Assembly: GCA_012719125.1 (NCBI GenBank)
Contig: JAAYAY010000053.1
Span: forward strand, 1 to 36,781
DNA from: Planctomycetaceae bacterium
Lineage (GTDB): Bacteria; Planctomycetota; Planctomycetia; Pirellulales; Thermoguttaceae
Reading direction: 5' to 3'
Length of the DNA stretch: 36,781 bases
Below the pieces are notes generated by a model, which searched no databases, was not told where the DNA came from, and saw only the letters and a program-made list of their open reading frames with translations. The translations under genes were made by a program, and so were the position numbers. Shown here one piece after another: positions 23,881 to 34,342 of this stretch; the stretch's first letter is position 1, and every line of letters begins with the position of its first letter.

Positions 23881-26800
23881 ATGGAGAACCTGGAGAACCA
23901 GGTCCGCTCTTCCGCCGTTGCTGACGACGATAGCCGCCACAAGACGCCGGGCGAGAAGAATGTCCGGATCGATTCCGCCTCATCTTCCGTCTTGGGCCTG
24001 CGGGTGAAGGCCGTTTTCTGCCCCACCGACGTCGAAGACCCCTTCGATACCGTTGAGTGGGAGTTGCGCTCGGCCGCCATCAAGGGCGAGAAGGGCGAGG
24101 TTGTCTTTGAACAGACCGACTGCGAGATTCCCGCGTCCTGGAGCCAGTTGGCCGCCAACGTGGTGGTGAGCAAGTACTTTTTTGGCGAGTTGGGAACCTC
24201 GGAGCGGGAAAACAGCGTCCGCCATCTGATCCATCGCGTCACCCGCACCATAGCCGATTGGGGCATGGAAGACGGCTACTTCGCCACCGAGGAGGACGGC
24301 GAGCGGTTCTATCGGGAACTGACGTGGCTTTGCCTCCATCAGTACGCCTCGTTTAATTCGCCGGTTTGGTTCAACGTGGGCCTGTATCACCAGTACGGCG
24401 TCCGCGGCGACATGTGCAACTGGCACTGGAGCGACGCGGCGGGCGAGGCGATTCAGCCGGAGAATCCTTACGAATATCCGCAAGGTTCGGCCTGCTTCAT
24501 CCAGAGCGTGCAGGATAATATGGAAGACATCATGGAACTCGCTCGCAGCGAGGCCATGTTGTTCAAGTTCGGCTCGGGCACCGGCACGGATCTCTCCACG
24601 CTCCGCTCGCACCGCGAGAAGCTGTCGGGCGGCGGAAAGCCCTCGGGCCCCTTGTCGTTCATGCGGGTCTACGACCAGATTGCGGCCGTGGTCAAGAGCG
24701 GCGGCAAGACTCGCCGGGCCGCCAAGATGCAGTCGCTCAAAATCTGGCACCCCGACATTGTCGAGTTCATCGACTGCAAGCAGTCGGAAGAGGAAAAAGC
24801 CCGCATCCTGCTGGCCAAGGGCTACAACTACGAAGACGCCTACAGTTCGGTCCTGTTCCAGAACGCCAACCTTTCGGTCCGCGTGACCGACGAGTTCATG
24901 GAGGCGGCCGCGGCCGACAAGCCGTGGACGACCCACTGGGTGACCGATGAGAAGGTCGAGGGTCCCACCTTCCAGGCCAAGGAAGTGCTCGAAAAGATCG
25001 CCAAGGGCGCCTGGGCCTGCGGCGATCCGGGCGTGCAGTACGACTCGACGATCAACCGCTGGCACACCTGCCCCAACTCGGGACGGATCAACGCGTCGAA
25101 TCCGTGCAGCGAGTACATGTTCCTCGACGATTCGGCTTGCAACCTGGCCAGCATCAACCTGATGCGGTTCCGCCGGCAGGACGGCACCTTCGACGTGGAG
25201 CGGTTCCAGGCGGCCTGCCGGCTGGTGCTCATTGCCCAGGAGATCCTGGTCGACCACGCCAGCTACCCCACCAAGCGGATCGCCGCCAACAGCCACCGTT
25301 TCCGCCCGCTGGGCCTGGGCTACGCGAACCTGGGCAGTCTGCTCATGTCGAACGGCGTGCCCTACGACTCGCCTATAGCCCGCGGCGTGTGCGGGGCGCT
25401 CACGGCTCTGCTCCACGGCACGGCCAATCGAACGAGCACGGAGTTGGCGTCCGCCGTCGGCCCCTTCGACGCCTACGAGGAGAACCGGCAACCGATGCTC
25501 CGGGTGATGGAGATGCACTGGCAGAAGGTCGAAGAGATCAAGGACTGCCCCGAGTATCTCAAGGCGGCTGCCTGCAGGGTCTGGGACGAAGTGCTCACCG
25601 GCGGGCGGCGCCACGGGTTCCGCAACGCCCAGGTGACCGTTCTGGCCCCGACCGGCACCATCAGCTTCATGATGGACTGCGACACGACCGGGATCGAGCC
25701 CGATATCGCCCTGGTGAAGTACAAACAGCTTGCCGGCGGGGGCATGCTCAAGATCATCAACCGCACGGTGCCCATGGCGCTGGCGTCGCTCGGCTACGGC
25801 GAGGATGAGATCGAATCGATCACCGCCTATATCGAGAAAGAAGACACGATCGAGGGCGCCGCCGACCTCAGGCCGGAGCACCTGCCCGTGTTCGATTGTG
25901 CCTTCCAGGCGCCGAACGGTACGCGATCGATCGCGTGGCAGGGGCACGTACGCATGATGGCGGCGGCTCAGCCGTTCCTGTCCGGGGCGATTTCGAAGAC
26001 CGTCAACATGCCCAAAGACAGCACGCCCGAAGACGTGGCCAACGCCTACATCGAAGGCTGGAAACTGGGGCTGAAGGCCCTGGCCGTCTACCGCGACGGC
26101 TCGAAGGGCGTGCAGCCGCTCAATACGAAGAGCGGTTCCGACAAGGCCGACAAGGAGAAGAAGACCGTCGGCGCCCCGCGCCGCGAACGGCTGCCCGATA
26201 CCCGCACGTCGATCACCCACAAGTTCAGCGTGGCCGGGCACGAGGGCTACATCACGATCGGCCTCTATCCCGACGGGCGCCCCGGCGAGATGTTCATCAC
26301 CATGGCCAAGGAAGGGAGCACGATCGGCGGGTTGATGGACTGCTTCGGGACGGCCGTCTCGATGAGTCTCCAGTACGGCGTGCCCCTGGAAGTGTATGTC
26401 CAGAAGTTCTCCCACACCCGGTTCGAGCCGATGGGCCCCACGAAGAACCCGGACATCCGGATCGCCAAGAGCATCGTCGACTACATCTTCCGCTGGCTGG
26501 GGGTGACGTTTATCCCGGGCTTCCGGGAAGCAAACACCAACTTGCCGCCAGCAGCCGGGTCGTCACCTCCCAGCAACGGATCGGGCGATCCCGAGACCGA
26601 GAAACGGCCCGCCGCCATGACGGCCGGCGGGCCGAAGCCGAGCCAGGGAACTGGCGCCAGCGGCAAGAACGGCCACGGGCCCCACTTCGATCCGGCCAAC
26701 GGCTCCAACGGGTCGAGCAACGGCCACAGCAAGAAAACGACCCAGATGGTGGCCGCCGCCTCGGCAACGACCACGGCCCTGCTCGAACGAGTGGAGGCGT

Positions 26801-26937
26801 CGTCGATCGCCACCAGCCGGCAGTTCGCCATGTTCCAGGAGGATGCGCCCAGTTGCGACAACTGCGGCGCCATCACCGTACGGAACGGCAACTGCTACCT
26901 GTGCCACAACTGCGGAGCGAGCATGGGTTGCTCGTGA
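23881..26937 (+). CDS. nrdJ: Adenosylcobalamin-dependent (class II) ribonucleotide reductase
   Basis: The ATG at 23881 follows aaggag at the right spacing, giving 1018 residues. This is the class II enzyme, which reduces ribonucleotides to deoxyribonucleotides using adenosylcobalamin to make a thiyl radical. Visible landmarks are Cys205 (QGSACFIQS), the N-P-C-S-E motif with Cys409 and Glu411, Cys420 (SACNLASINL), and the phosphate loop in LAPTGTISFMMD. The spacing mirrors Cys225/Cys439/Cys462 of class I NrdA. A Gly/Ser/Asn-rich flexible linker (about residues 880-990) leads to a cysteine-rich tail with Cys992, 995, 1005, 1008, 1011 and 1017, the likely swinging redox arm or zinc site. No small subunit is nearby, as expected for class II. 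NrdR-like boxes lie upstream and a hairpin terminator follows. Confidence 0.96.
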   Translation: MENLENQVRSSAVADDDSRHKTPGEKNVRIDSASSSVLGLRVKAVFCPTDVEDPFDTVEWELRSAAIKGEKGEVVFEQTDCEIPASWSQLAANVVVSKYFFGELGTSERENSVRHLIHRVTRTIADWGMEDGYFATEEDGERFYRELTWLCLHQYASFNSPVWFNVGLYHQYGVRGDMCNWHWSDAAGEAIQPENPYEYPQGSACFIQSVQDNMEDIMELARSEAMLFKFGSGTGTDLSTLRSHREKLSGGGKPSGPLSFMRVYDQIAAVVKSGGKTRRAAKMQSLKIWHPDIVEFIDCKQSEEEKARILLAKGYNYEDAYSSVLFQNANLSVRVTDEFMEAAAADKPWTTHWVTDEKVEGPTFQAKEVLEKIAKGAWACGDPGVQYDSTINRWHTCPNSGRINASNPCSEYMFLDDSACNLASINLMRFRRQDGTFDVERFQAACRLVLIAQEILVDHASYPTKRIAANSHRFRPLGLGYANLGSLLMSNGVPYDSPIARGVCGALTALLHGTANRTSTELASAVGPFDAYEENRQPMLRVMEMHWQKVEEIKDCPEYLKAAACRVWDEVLTGGRRHGFRNAQVTVLAPTGTISFMMDCDTTGIEPDIALVKYKQLAGGGMLKIINRTVPMALASLGYGEDEIESITAYIEKEDTIEGAADLRPEHLPVFDCAFQAPNGTRSIAWQGHVRMMAAAQPFLSGAISKTVNMPKDSTPEDVANAYIEGWKLGLKALAVYRDGSKGVQPLNTKSGSDKADKEKKTVGAPRRERLPDTRTSITHKFSVAGHEGYITIGLYPDGRPGEMFITMAKEGSTIGGLMDCFGTAVSMSLQYGVPLEVYVQKFSHTRFEPMGPTKNPDIRIAKSIVDYIFRWLGVTFIPGFREANTNLPPAAGSSPPSNGSGDPETEKRPAAMTAGGPKPSQGTGASGKNGHGPHFDPANGSNGSSNGHSKKTTQMVAAASATTTALLERVEASSIATSRQFAMFQEDAPSCDNCGAITVRNGNCYLCHNCGASMGCS

Positions 26938-26993
26938 CACGGGAGCCCGGGGAGAACAAGAGTCCACGCCACGCAGAGAGACAGAAACAGATG

Positions 26994-27037
26994 GGTTGCC
27001 CGTAATGGATTGCCGGGTTGGAAGCCCGCGGGCAACC
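26994..27037. repeat. Inverted repeat after nrdJ
   Basis: A 9-bp perfect stem (ggttgcccg at 26994-27002, cgggcaacc at 27029-27037) encloses a second small stem (cgggtt...aagcccg). It has no T-run and lies between nrdJ and its terminator, so it may stabilise the mRNA end. Confidence 0.5.
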
Positions 27038-27085
27038 TTGAAACCAACCGACCGCCGACTCGTTCGGCGGCATCGGCTCACCGGC

Positions 27086-27122
27086 GGAGCGGCGACCCAT
27101 TGGGGTTGCCGCTCCGTTTTTT
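27086..27122 (+). terminator. Rho-independent terminator of nrdJ
   Basis: An 8-bp stem (ggagcggc at 27086-27093 with gccgctcc at 27108-27115) is followed directly by gtttttt. It lies about 150 nt after the nrdJ stop and is the best terminator in this part of the window. Confidence 0.8.
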
Positions 27123-27279
27123 GGTTCTTGGGCAACGCAAGCGACTGCCGGCAAAGCCGCAACACTCGCCTGCAACTCGGACAATTCTCGCTGCTTCAGG
27201 GCCGTGGAATCGGCTACAATTGCTCTGTATTCCCCCGCCTCAGCGGGTATGGCAGGATTAGCGACATAGAGTGGTTGCC

Positions 27280-27563
27280 ATGAAGGACCAGGACAAGAAC
27301 AAGCAGCGACTCATCGAGGAACTTGAGCGACGAGTGGAGGAGCGAACTGCCGAGGTAACCGAAGCGAACCAGGAGCTTCAGCGAGAGATCGACCAGCGCA
27401 AGCGTGTTCAGGATGGTGCTGGAGAAATTTCGGACGCAACAAGAGGGGCAGCGAATGGTCACTCAGAAGCGAGCTGGGCAGCGGCACGTCGGTTGTCGTG
27501 GACCTGCCCAAACGATCGATCGCTGTAAAACACGCAAATAGCTACCCGCTGGGTGGGACATGA
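27280..27563 (+). pseudogene. Remnant of a histidine kinase (coiled coil plus C-terminal end)
   Basis: The ATG at 27280 opens a frame with ELERRVEERTAEVTEANQEL followed by QREIDQRKRVQ, the linker coiled coil that normally precedes the PAS or dimerisation domain of sensor histidine kinases. It runs out of homology after about 47 codons. In another frame, 27471-27563 encodes ELGSGTSVVVDLPKR, the usual last strand of the HATPase_c domain. Everything between (PAS, H-box, N and G1 boxes) is missing, so a large internal deletion plus frame change is the simplest reading. The ribosome site is weak. Confidence 0.6.
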
Positions 27564-27769
27564 AACGTACGTGACCACAGAATTCTCGCCTCGGACCTGC
27601 AATCCCCATGGCAGTCACCTGCTGCGGTTGCGTCCTTCCTTCTGTTGGGTGGGTTTGACGCAGAGGAATATTCTCACTGGGCCCCTTTTCCCAGACCTAC
27701 TCGCGTTGTCTCCGTTGGCGCGTTACCATCTCGGACGATAGGAGACAGTGATTTCCTGAGGCGACCATT

Positions 27770-28327
27770 ATGGCCGACGTGACGCGCATTCTATCTGCCA
27801 TCGAAGACGGCGATTCGACCGCCTCAGAACAACTCCTGCCGTTGGTCTATGATGAGCTGCGCAAGCTGGCCGCCCAGAGGATGGCCAAAGAAAGGCCAGG
27901 GCAGACCCTTCAGGCCACGGCGCTGGTGCACGAGGCCTATGTCCGGCTCGTGGACAACGACAGGGCGCAGCATTGGGACAGCCGCCGGCATTTCTTCGCC
28001 GCCGCGGCGGAGGCAATGCGGCGAATTCTGATCGAACGTGCGCGAAAGCAGGACGTGAGGGAACGGCACGGATTCAGCCACCGCGTCGACCTGGAAGAGA
28101 ATGAGCCAAGTCGTTCATCGCAAGCGATCGATTTGCTGGCCTTGGACGAAGCGCTGACGGAGTTGGAGAATCACGATCCTGACGCGGCCCAGTTGGTGAA
28201 ACTCCGCTTCTTCGCCGGACTTACGCACCAGGAAGCGGCGGAATCCATGGGAGTGACCAAGCGGGTCGCAGACCGGCTCTGGCGAGTCGCACGGGCGTGG
28301 CTATTTCAGCGGATGAATCGCGGATAG
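27770..28327 (+). CDS. ECF sigma factor, TIGR02999-like
   Basis: The 185-residue protein matches the ECF subgroup usually annotated TIGR02999/ECF_SF. It starts with DVTRILSAIEDGDSTASEQL, has LPLVYDELRKLAAQRMAKE and LQATALVHEAYVRLVD in region 2, then HFFAAAAEAMRRILIERARK. Region 4 is FAGLTHQEAAESMGVTKRVA. A gagg ribosome site sits 8 nt before the ATG. In planctomycetes and acidobacteria this subgroup is often encoded next to a Ser/Thr kinase that appears to replace an anti-sigma factor; here that neighbour is broken, leaving the sigma factor possibly unregulated. The gene itself looks intact. Confidence 0.9.
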   Translation: MADVTRILSAIEDGDSTASEQLLPLVYDELRKLAAQRMAKERPGQTLQATALVHEAYVRLVDNDRAQHWDSRRHFFAAAAEAMRRILIERARKQDVRERHGFSHRVDLEENEPSRSSQAIDLLALDEALTELENHDPDAAQLVKLRFFAGLTHQEAAESMGVTKRVADRLWRVARAWLFQRMNRG

Positions 28328-28424
28328 GGTGCAAATCTGCATTTCTTTGCACTTTTCTTGGTGCGAGGCGCTCGCGCCGATCGCATTGACCATTGGATAA
28401 CTCGTCTGATTTGAGGTGGCGAAA

Positions 28425-29021
28425 ATGAGCGAGTGGAGTCCGGCCGCCAACTAGATCTTTCTGAAAGCTCTCGATTACGTTTCCGCCGAAAGCCGGCAGT
28501 TTCCTTGGGCAACCTGTCGCGGGCAGTCGGCCGACGGAGGTTCTGGACGCCCTGACGGACCCTGAGGGGGCTGAGGTGGAGAATTCACCGTCGGATCAGA
28601 TCATGCTCGACTTTCTCGAACCGTGCGACGTGCCCGGCCGGTTGGGAAGGCTTGGGACGTACGAGGTGATCGACGTAATCGGCCGGGGGGGAATGGGCGT
28701 GGTGCTGCGGGCCCATGATTCCAAGCTCAATCGGGTGGTAGCTGTTAAAGTCCTCAGTCCGGAATTTGCTTTGAACCCGACGGCCCGAAAGCGATTCCTC
28801 CGCGAAGCCAAGGCCGGAGCGGCGGTGAGCCACCCGCACGTGGTCAGCATCCACGCAGTCGAAGAGGCTGCCACCACACCCTACCTGGTGATGGAGTACA
28901 TCCACGGGCAGTCGCTGCAAGAGAAGATCGAGCGGATCGGCGCGCTTCCGGTCGAAGAGATTCTTCGCATCGGCTCGCAGATCGCGGGCGGACTGGCCGC
29001 CGCTCATGGCCAGGGTTTGCC
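28425..29021 (+). pseudogene. Broken Ser/Thr kinase gene (partner of the ECF sigma factor)
   Basis: The original start is probably the ATG at 28425 (MSEWSPAAN), with the typical planctomycete kinase leader IFLKALDYVSAESRQF read in the same frame after an in-frame TAG at 28452-28454. A frame change then leads into the frame carrying LGTYEVIDVIGRGGMGVVLR, VAVKVLSPEFALNP and YLVMEYIHGQSLQEKIE, all clear Hanks-kinase motifs. The sequence stops being kinase at AAAHGQGL, just before the expected VHRDIKP catalytic loop, at about 29015-29021. So it has at least two lesions plus loss of the whole C-lobe and cannot be active. A GTG at 28576 could still start a truncated 150-residue N-lobe product. Confidence 0.8.
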
Positions 29022-32000
29022 AGTCCAGCCACCTATCGCTACACGTACTCGCTGCCGTCGGGCGCAGAGCTTGTCCCCGGCGAAGTCGAAATCCAGTTCT
29101 TCGAGGGCAGCTTTGCCGACAGCGATGCGCAAACGAACGAAGCCGAAACGGAAACCTTCCGGCTGGGGGTGCCGGAGGCCGAGCTGTCGCTGCCGACCGA
29201 CGGCGGCCAGATCGACCTGCGTGCGCTGAACTCTGCCGGCTACATCACGGTGCGGTTCCGGCCGACGCCCGGGGCCGTGCTTGATTTGGATACAGTGTTG
29301 GACGTTGAGCAGGAAATCATGTTGAGCGGACTCGGATTGGGGAGTGTGATGCTCAATGGTGTTCCAACTCAGATCGACGACTCGCCATTTTTCAAATACG
29401 GCTTCACGGGCGCCTTCGGCACCGGGCCCGTGCAGGTCACCTACCTGCGGGGCAGCTTTGAGGAGACCGACGGGGTCGACGGTACGGTGAACGCCAACGT
29501 CGAGGCGGTGGAATCGTTCCTGGTCGTGGGACCGACGGCTCGGCTCCTCGATCGCGGCGTTGACGTCGTATTGCTCAACGAGCGTGGCTACCTGGACGTG
29601 CAATTCGACGCCAGTTTCGGTGCATCGCTGGTCGAGTCCTCGCTGACCGACTCCGAAGCCGAATTCACACTCAGCGGATCGGCCGCCGGCGGCGTTACAG
29701 TGGCCGGCGTGCCGACGAATCCGAGCGGCGACGGCGTGACGTGGCGCTACACGTTCGACGGCCAGTTCCAGCCGGGCGATGTGAGCCTGAATTTCGCGGC
29801 CGGCACCTGGAGCGACACGCTGAATGCCGTGGTAGTGGCCAACCTCGGCGAAAGCGAAACTCTGACCGTGCTGGGGCCGACGATCGAACTCATCTGGCCG
29901 CAGGCGGGCATTGCCGGCCTCGGACTGCTGAATCAGAACCATTACATCGATGTGAAGTTCCGGCCCACGTGGGGCAATTCGCTGGACGAAAGCACGGTCC
30001 TGGACGGCCTGCCGGAACTCAGCCTGTCGGGCAGTGCCGTTTCAGGCGCTGTCACTGTGGAAGACACACCCGAGCCGCTCGGCGACGGAGTCTATCGCTA
30101 TGACTTCACCGGCGATCTCCAGCCCGATCGGTTGCAGATCGTGTTTGCGGCCGGGGCCGTCGAGGATCAGGCCGGATATGCGTCTCTCGCGCAGACTCAG
30201 ATCGTGACCGTCGTTGAGTTGACGGCCGGCCTGGCCTATCCCGTCGCCGGCTCGCGGGTCTCGGCGGAGGAGATCAACGACGTCTCCTACCGCTACCTGG
30301 AGGTAACGTTCGCCGATCCGCTGGGCGTGGGCCTCGACAAAGGCAGCATTACGGACACGGACACGGAAATCGAGGTCTGGGCGAAGGGCGAAAACGGGGA
30401 CGACATCCAGATCAGCGTCGGGGCCGTATCGGAGGGAGACGGTTACTATCGGTACGCACTCGAGGGCGACTTGCCCATCGGGCCGGTGACCGTGAAGTAC
30501 CTGGCCGGTTCGTGGGCTGACAAGGCAGGCAACTTGGGCAGCACCGGCCAGCAGTCATTCCTCGTCACACCCACGGCGGCCAATCTGTCGATCTACGTCG
30601 GCGGTTCGGTCGAGTTGTTCGCGGGGATGGAGGATGTGCGTCTGCTGCACCTCGGCGGCGAAGTGTTCTTGCAGGCCGAATCGGAAGGGCCGGGGTCGCG
30701 GGTGCAGGTGGATATGAACGGCCAGATCGACCTGCTCTACCTGGGGACAGTGGGTGCGGCGGCCGGTCGGTTCGTACTGGACATCCCGACCGAGGGTGAC
30801 GCGGGAATGTGGGGTGTCCTGCGGATCGACAGCAACTTCCAGAAGCTGAAAGACCTGGGAATCGTGTTGGACGCCTACTGCCTGCTGGAAGTGAACACGA
30901 CCGACGAGGCCAAGTCAGAGGAGCTGACTTTGGCCGGTCAGGCCGAGGGCGGCAGCGACTTGACGCGAACGTTTGATTTCGGACCGGAGATGTTCCGCAT
31001 CGAGGCGGCGGGCGTCTTGACGATCGCAGACGCGTTTGAGTTGGACGGCGACTTCTGGGTGGAGGTCTGCGCGGAACGGTTCTTGCTGGACGCCGAGGCC
31101 AACCTCTTGCTCGGCCGAGTCGGGGCGTTGTCGGCAGCCAGCGACCTCATTGTGGATAGCTCGGGTGTGCGAGCTTGCGTTGCCGTCGACGGCCAGTTGG
31201 GGAGCGAGGATATCGGATTGACTCTCGCGGAAGCAGACGGCCTCTTTGAGGTCAATACCACCGATCAACCCTGGGACCACGACAAGCGTCCTGCCACTCT
31301 CGACATTCCGGCCGGTAGCCTTCGTGTCGCCGTTGACGCCGACTTCAACTTCGTCGGGTTCGCCGAAGGCAGCGGTGAGGCCTCCGTCACCTTCGAGAAC
31401 CACGATTTCCAACTTGTCATCGACGGCGAGTTGGATCTCGGTGGAGTTCTGGATGTCGACGTCCATGCCTACGTCGGCATCCTGGACGACGATCCGGCCA
31501 CCGGCGGCGTGGACGAGGCCGGCGTGATCATCGACGCAGCCGTCGATCTGGATGTCGAACTCTGGGGAATCGTGGACATGGACGTCGGTGGGCGTTTCCG
31601 GGTCAACACGACCGGCGTTACCATGAGCGGTTATCGCGGTGCGACGATCGAACCCGACGGCGGCCTCGCCTTCGGCGCAATCAAGTTCGTCGATGCCTAC
31701 GGCGTTTCCAAGGCTCTTAACGCCAACTCGTTCTCTCTCGACCTCAAGGGCAAACTGGAACTGCTGTCGGTGCTCACCTTCTCGGGCAGGAGCTCTATCG
31801 ATATGGCCGGCGGCACGTTCCGCATGGACGTCGCGATGGGCGTGAACTTCTTCGGAATCGGCTGGCTGGACGCCGAGGGAGGCTTCAACAGCGAGGGCGA
31901 GTATTCTATCGATATCGACGGCGGCGTCGGCCTGGGCGTCGCGGGATGCGGGTTGTTCGGCACCGGCTGGCTGAATCTCTCCTATATGGACAACAACGGC

Positions 32001-34136
32001 ATCGCTCTGGGCGGCAACGGTCTGAGTGACCACGATAACTATATGTTGGATGTCGATGCCGGCTTCAATGTCCGCGCGGAGTTGTTCCATGTGTCGCTGG
32101 CAAGCGCGGGGGTCGCATTCACTTACGATCAGGACACCGGTCGAATGAATGCCAGGAGCACCGTGAAGTTTCTCTGGTGGAGCAAGAGCTACACGTTCTA
32201 CATAGGCTGCCTGCAGACCCCGCCGCCGGCCAACCTGGCGGGCAATCTCAACGGCAACAGCGGCACGGCATTCTCGGGCGGCGAACTCTACCTGAATATG
32301 GGTGACCGCGCCGCCTATCGCGACCCCGAGGCAACCAATGAAACCGGTGGATTTGAGGTAGACGAGTCGTTCATCGTCGAGTACCGCGGTTGGAGCGAGG
32401 AGAATGGGCACACCGTCCGCGTTCGCGCCTTTGGGACTTGGGAGGATTACCGCGGCGTGACGAAGATCATCGCCGATGGCGGCAGCGGTATCGACACGAT
32501 CCGGATCATGTCCGACGACCCAATGCCCGTGCCGGTGGTCATCCGCGGCGGTGACGACGACGACTATCTGGAGGTCAGCACGCTCGTATCGGTCGCGGAA
32601 GTCGACGGAGGGCCGGGCATGGACCGTGTCACCGTCGTCGGAGACGACTTGTCCCAAACCCTGCGCGTTTTCATGGACGCCGAGAATGTGGTCCGGGTCG
32701 AATCGGATTCCAAGCCGTTCGCGAAGCTGGCCGGCGTGGAGACCATCGGCCTCTCGGGCGGTGAGGGCGCCGACAGCTTTGAGGTGAGCGGCGAACTCGA
32801 CCTGGCCGGTGTGAAGGGAGTGGTCGTGGATCTCGGAAGTGCCGACGGCGATCTGGATGAGGTACAGCTTACTCTCAGCGATGATACCGACGAGTTCGAA
32901 TTTGCCCCCTTCGACGTGGGTCTGCAGGGTGTCTGGAAGAATCACTTCACCTTCGACGTGGTGGGAGGCTGGGCGCCGGACGGTGACAAGATGGACGTTT
33001 ACGCCCAGGCCGGAGCCGATCAGGTGAAAGTCTACCGCGATCCGGCAAACCGCTTCGAAGGCGCCCCATTCTACCTGACAACGGGCGGTAGCCAGGTTGG
33101 GCTGGCCTATACACTTGACGGAATTGGCGACCTCACGGAAATCGATGCGCTGGTGGTCGATACCGCGGAGGACGAAAACGACGGGAACTTCGTTCCGGGT
33201 GACCTTTCCTTGCGTGAGGCGATTGCGCGGACCAACACGGGAGGAGAGAACAGCGATGTCGACATGATTTTCTTTGCCCCCCGCCTGGGTGGTAGCACGA
33301 TCACGCTTGCGTCTGCCTTGGGCCAACTGTCGATTAACGACAACCTGACGATCACCGGTCCCAATGTGAGCCGGTTGACGATCAACGGGAACAAAGCCAG
33401 CCGGATCTTCCTTGTCGACAACGGAAACGCGTTGACGACGATCGAGGTCGGGATCGGCACATTGTCGCTGGTGGACGGGAAAGGTCCCAGTTCGAGTCAT
33501 GGCGGCGGAATCTACAATCGAGAGAACCTCTCCGTCCAAGACTGCGTTCTGATGGGCCATCGTTCGTATCGCGACGGTGGTGCCGTCTATAGCGAACGCG
33601 ATCTCACCGTGGTCGATTCCAGGATCGCTACGTGTAAAGCGGACTACGATGACAACAACACGGGAAGTGGTGGCGCGATCTGCGGTGCCGGCCGCCTTAC
33701 CGTAGTGGGCTCGACCATTGAAGACAGTTGGTCAGGTGTGGACGGTGGCGGCGTTGCGCTTGGCCCGGGCAGTGTCGGTAGCGTGGTCAACTCGACGATC
33801 TCCGCCAATTCCGCCGACGGCCATGGCGGCGGGATCTACAGCCTGGGCACGCTTTCCGTGGTCGATTCGACCATTGCCGACAACAAAGCCGATGTCAACA
33901 ACACCGATACGGACCACGGCGGTGGGATTTACACCAGCGGAACCCTCACCGTGGTTGGCTCGACGATCTCCGACAACGGCAGCTACGGTGACGCGGGCGG
34001 GATCTTCGCCGCCTCCGACAGCACAGTGACTGTGCGCCGCTCGACGATCTCCGGAAACAAGGCGAAAGGCCACGGCGGCGGGATTTACAGCAAGGGTACG
34101 CTTACGCCATCGACGAGGGAGGCACTCTGCTGTTGA
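29022..34136 (+). pseudogene. Giant surface protein fragment: Ig-like repeats, beta-rich core, CSLREA-like beta-helix
   Basis: The open frame (about 1700 codons) enters homology at PATYRYTYSLPSGAELVPGE (29025 onward) with no start codon of its own. The nominal GTG at 29169 is mid-domain. Four or five tandem units of about 115 residues (each with ...YRYDFTGDLQPDRLQIVF-like strands) span to about 30600. A long beta-rich region with repeated amphipathic strands runs to about 32220, and Asp-rich units (GGDDDDYLEVST, ADGGSGIDTIRI) follow. At about 33150 LVVDTAEDEND and DLSLREAIARTN mark a CSLREA-type start of a right-handed beta-helix with repeated GGGIY turns. The helix stops abruptly near 34100. 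It would have been a secreted, surface-exposed adhesin-like protein. The long uninterrupted frame says decay is recent. Confidence 0.75.
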
Positions 34137-34342
34137 CCGCCGCCGGCTCGACGGATCCAGGAAATGATATTGCCCTCTACAAATGGGACCTCGACGGCGA
34201 CGGGACGTTCGAAAAGAGCGGCAAGGTGGTGGCCTTCACCTCCGATCTTCCGGGGACTCACGAAGTCACCGTTCGCGTTGTGGATACGGAGGGCGCAAGT
34301 GACGATGCCGTTGCCCAAGTGACGGTCGCTCAAGGCGAGCCA
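34097..34342 (+). pseudogene. PKD-domain fragment of the surface protein
   Basis: In a new frame, 34103 onward encodes YAIDEGGTLLLTAAGSTDPG and then YKWDLDGDGTFEKSG and VTVRVVDTEGASDDA, a canonical PKD domain (about 78 residues). It begins exactly where the beta-helix frame leaves off, mid-repeat, so one or more internal domains were deleted between them. Homology leaves this frame near 34336. Confidence 0.7.

Noticed and set aside
23980-26415. 811-codon open frame antisense to nrdJ
   Set aside because: Third-position GC bias of nrdJ explains it; no start signal or recognisable domain.
30915-33560. 881-codon open frame antisense to the giant surface protein
   Set aside because: Lies entirely inside recognisable plus-strand domains and shows no domain of its own.
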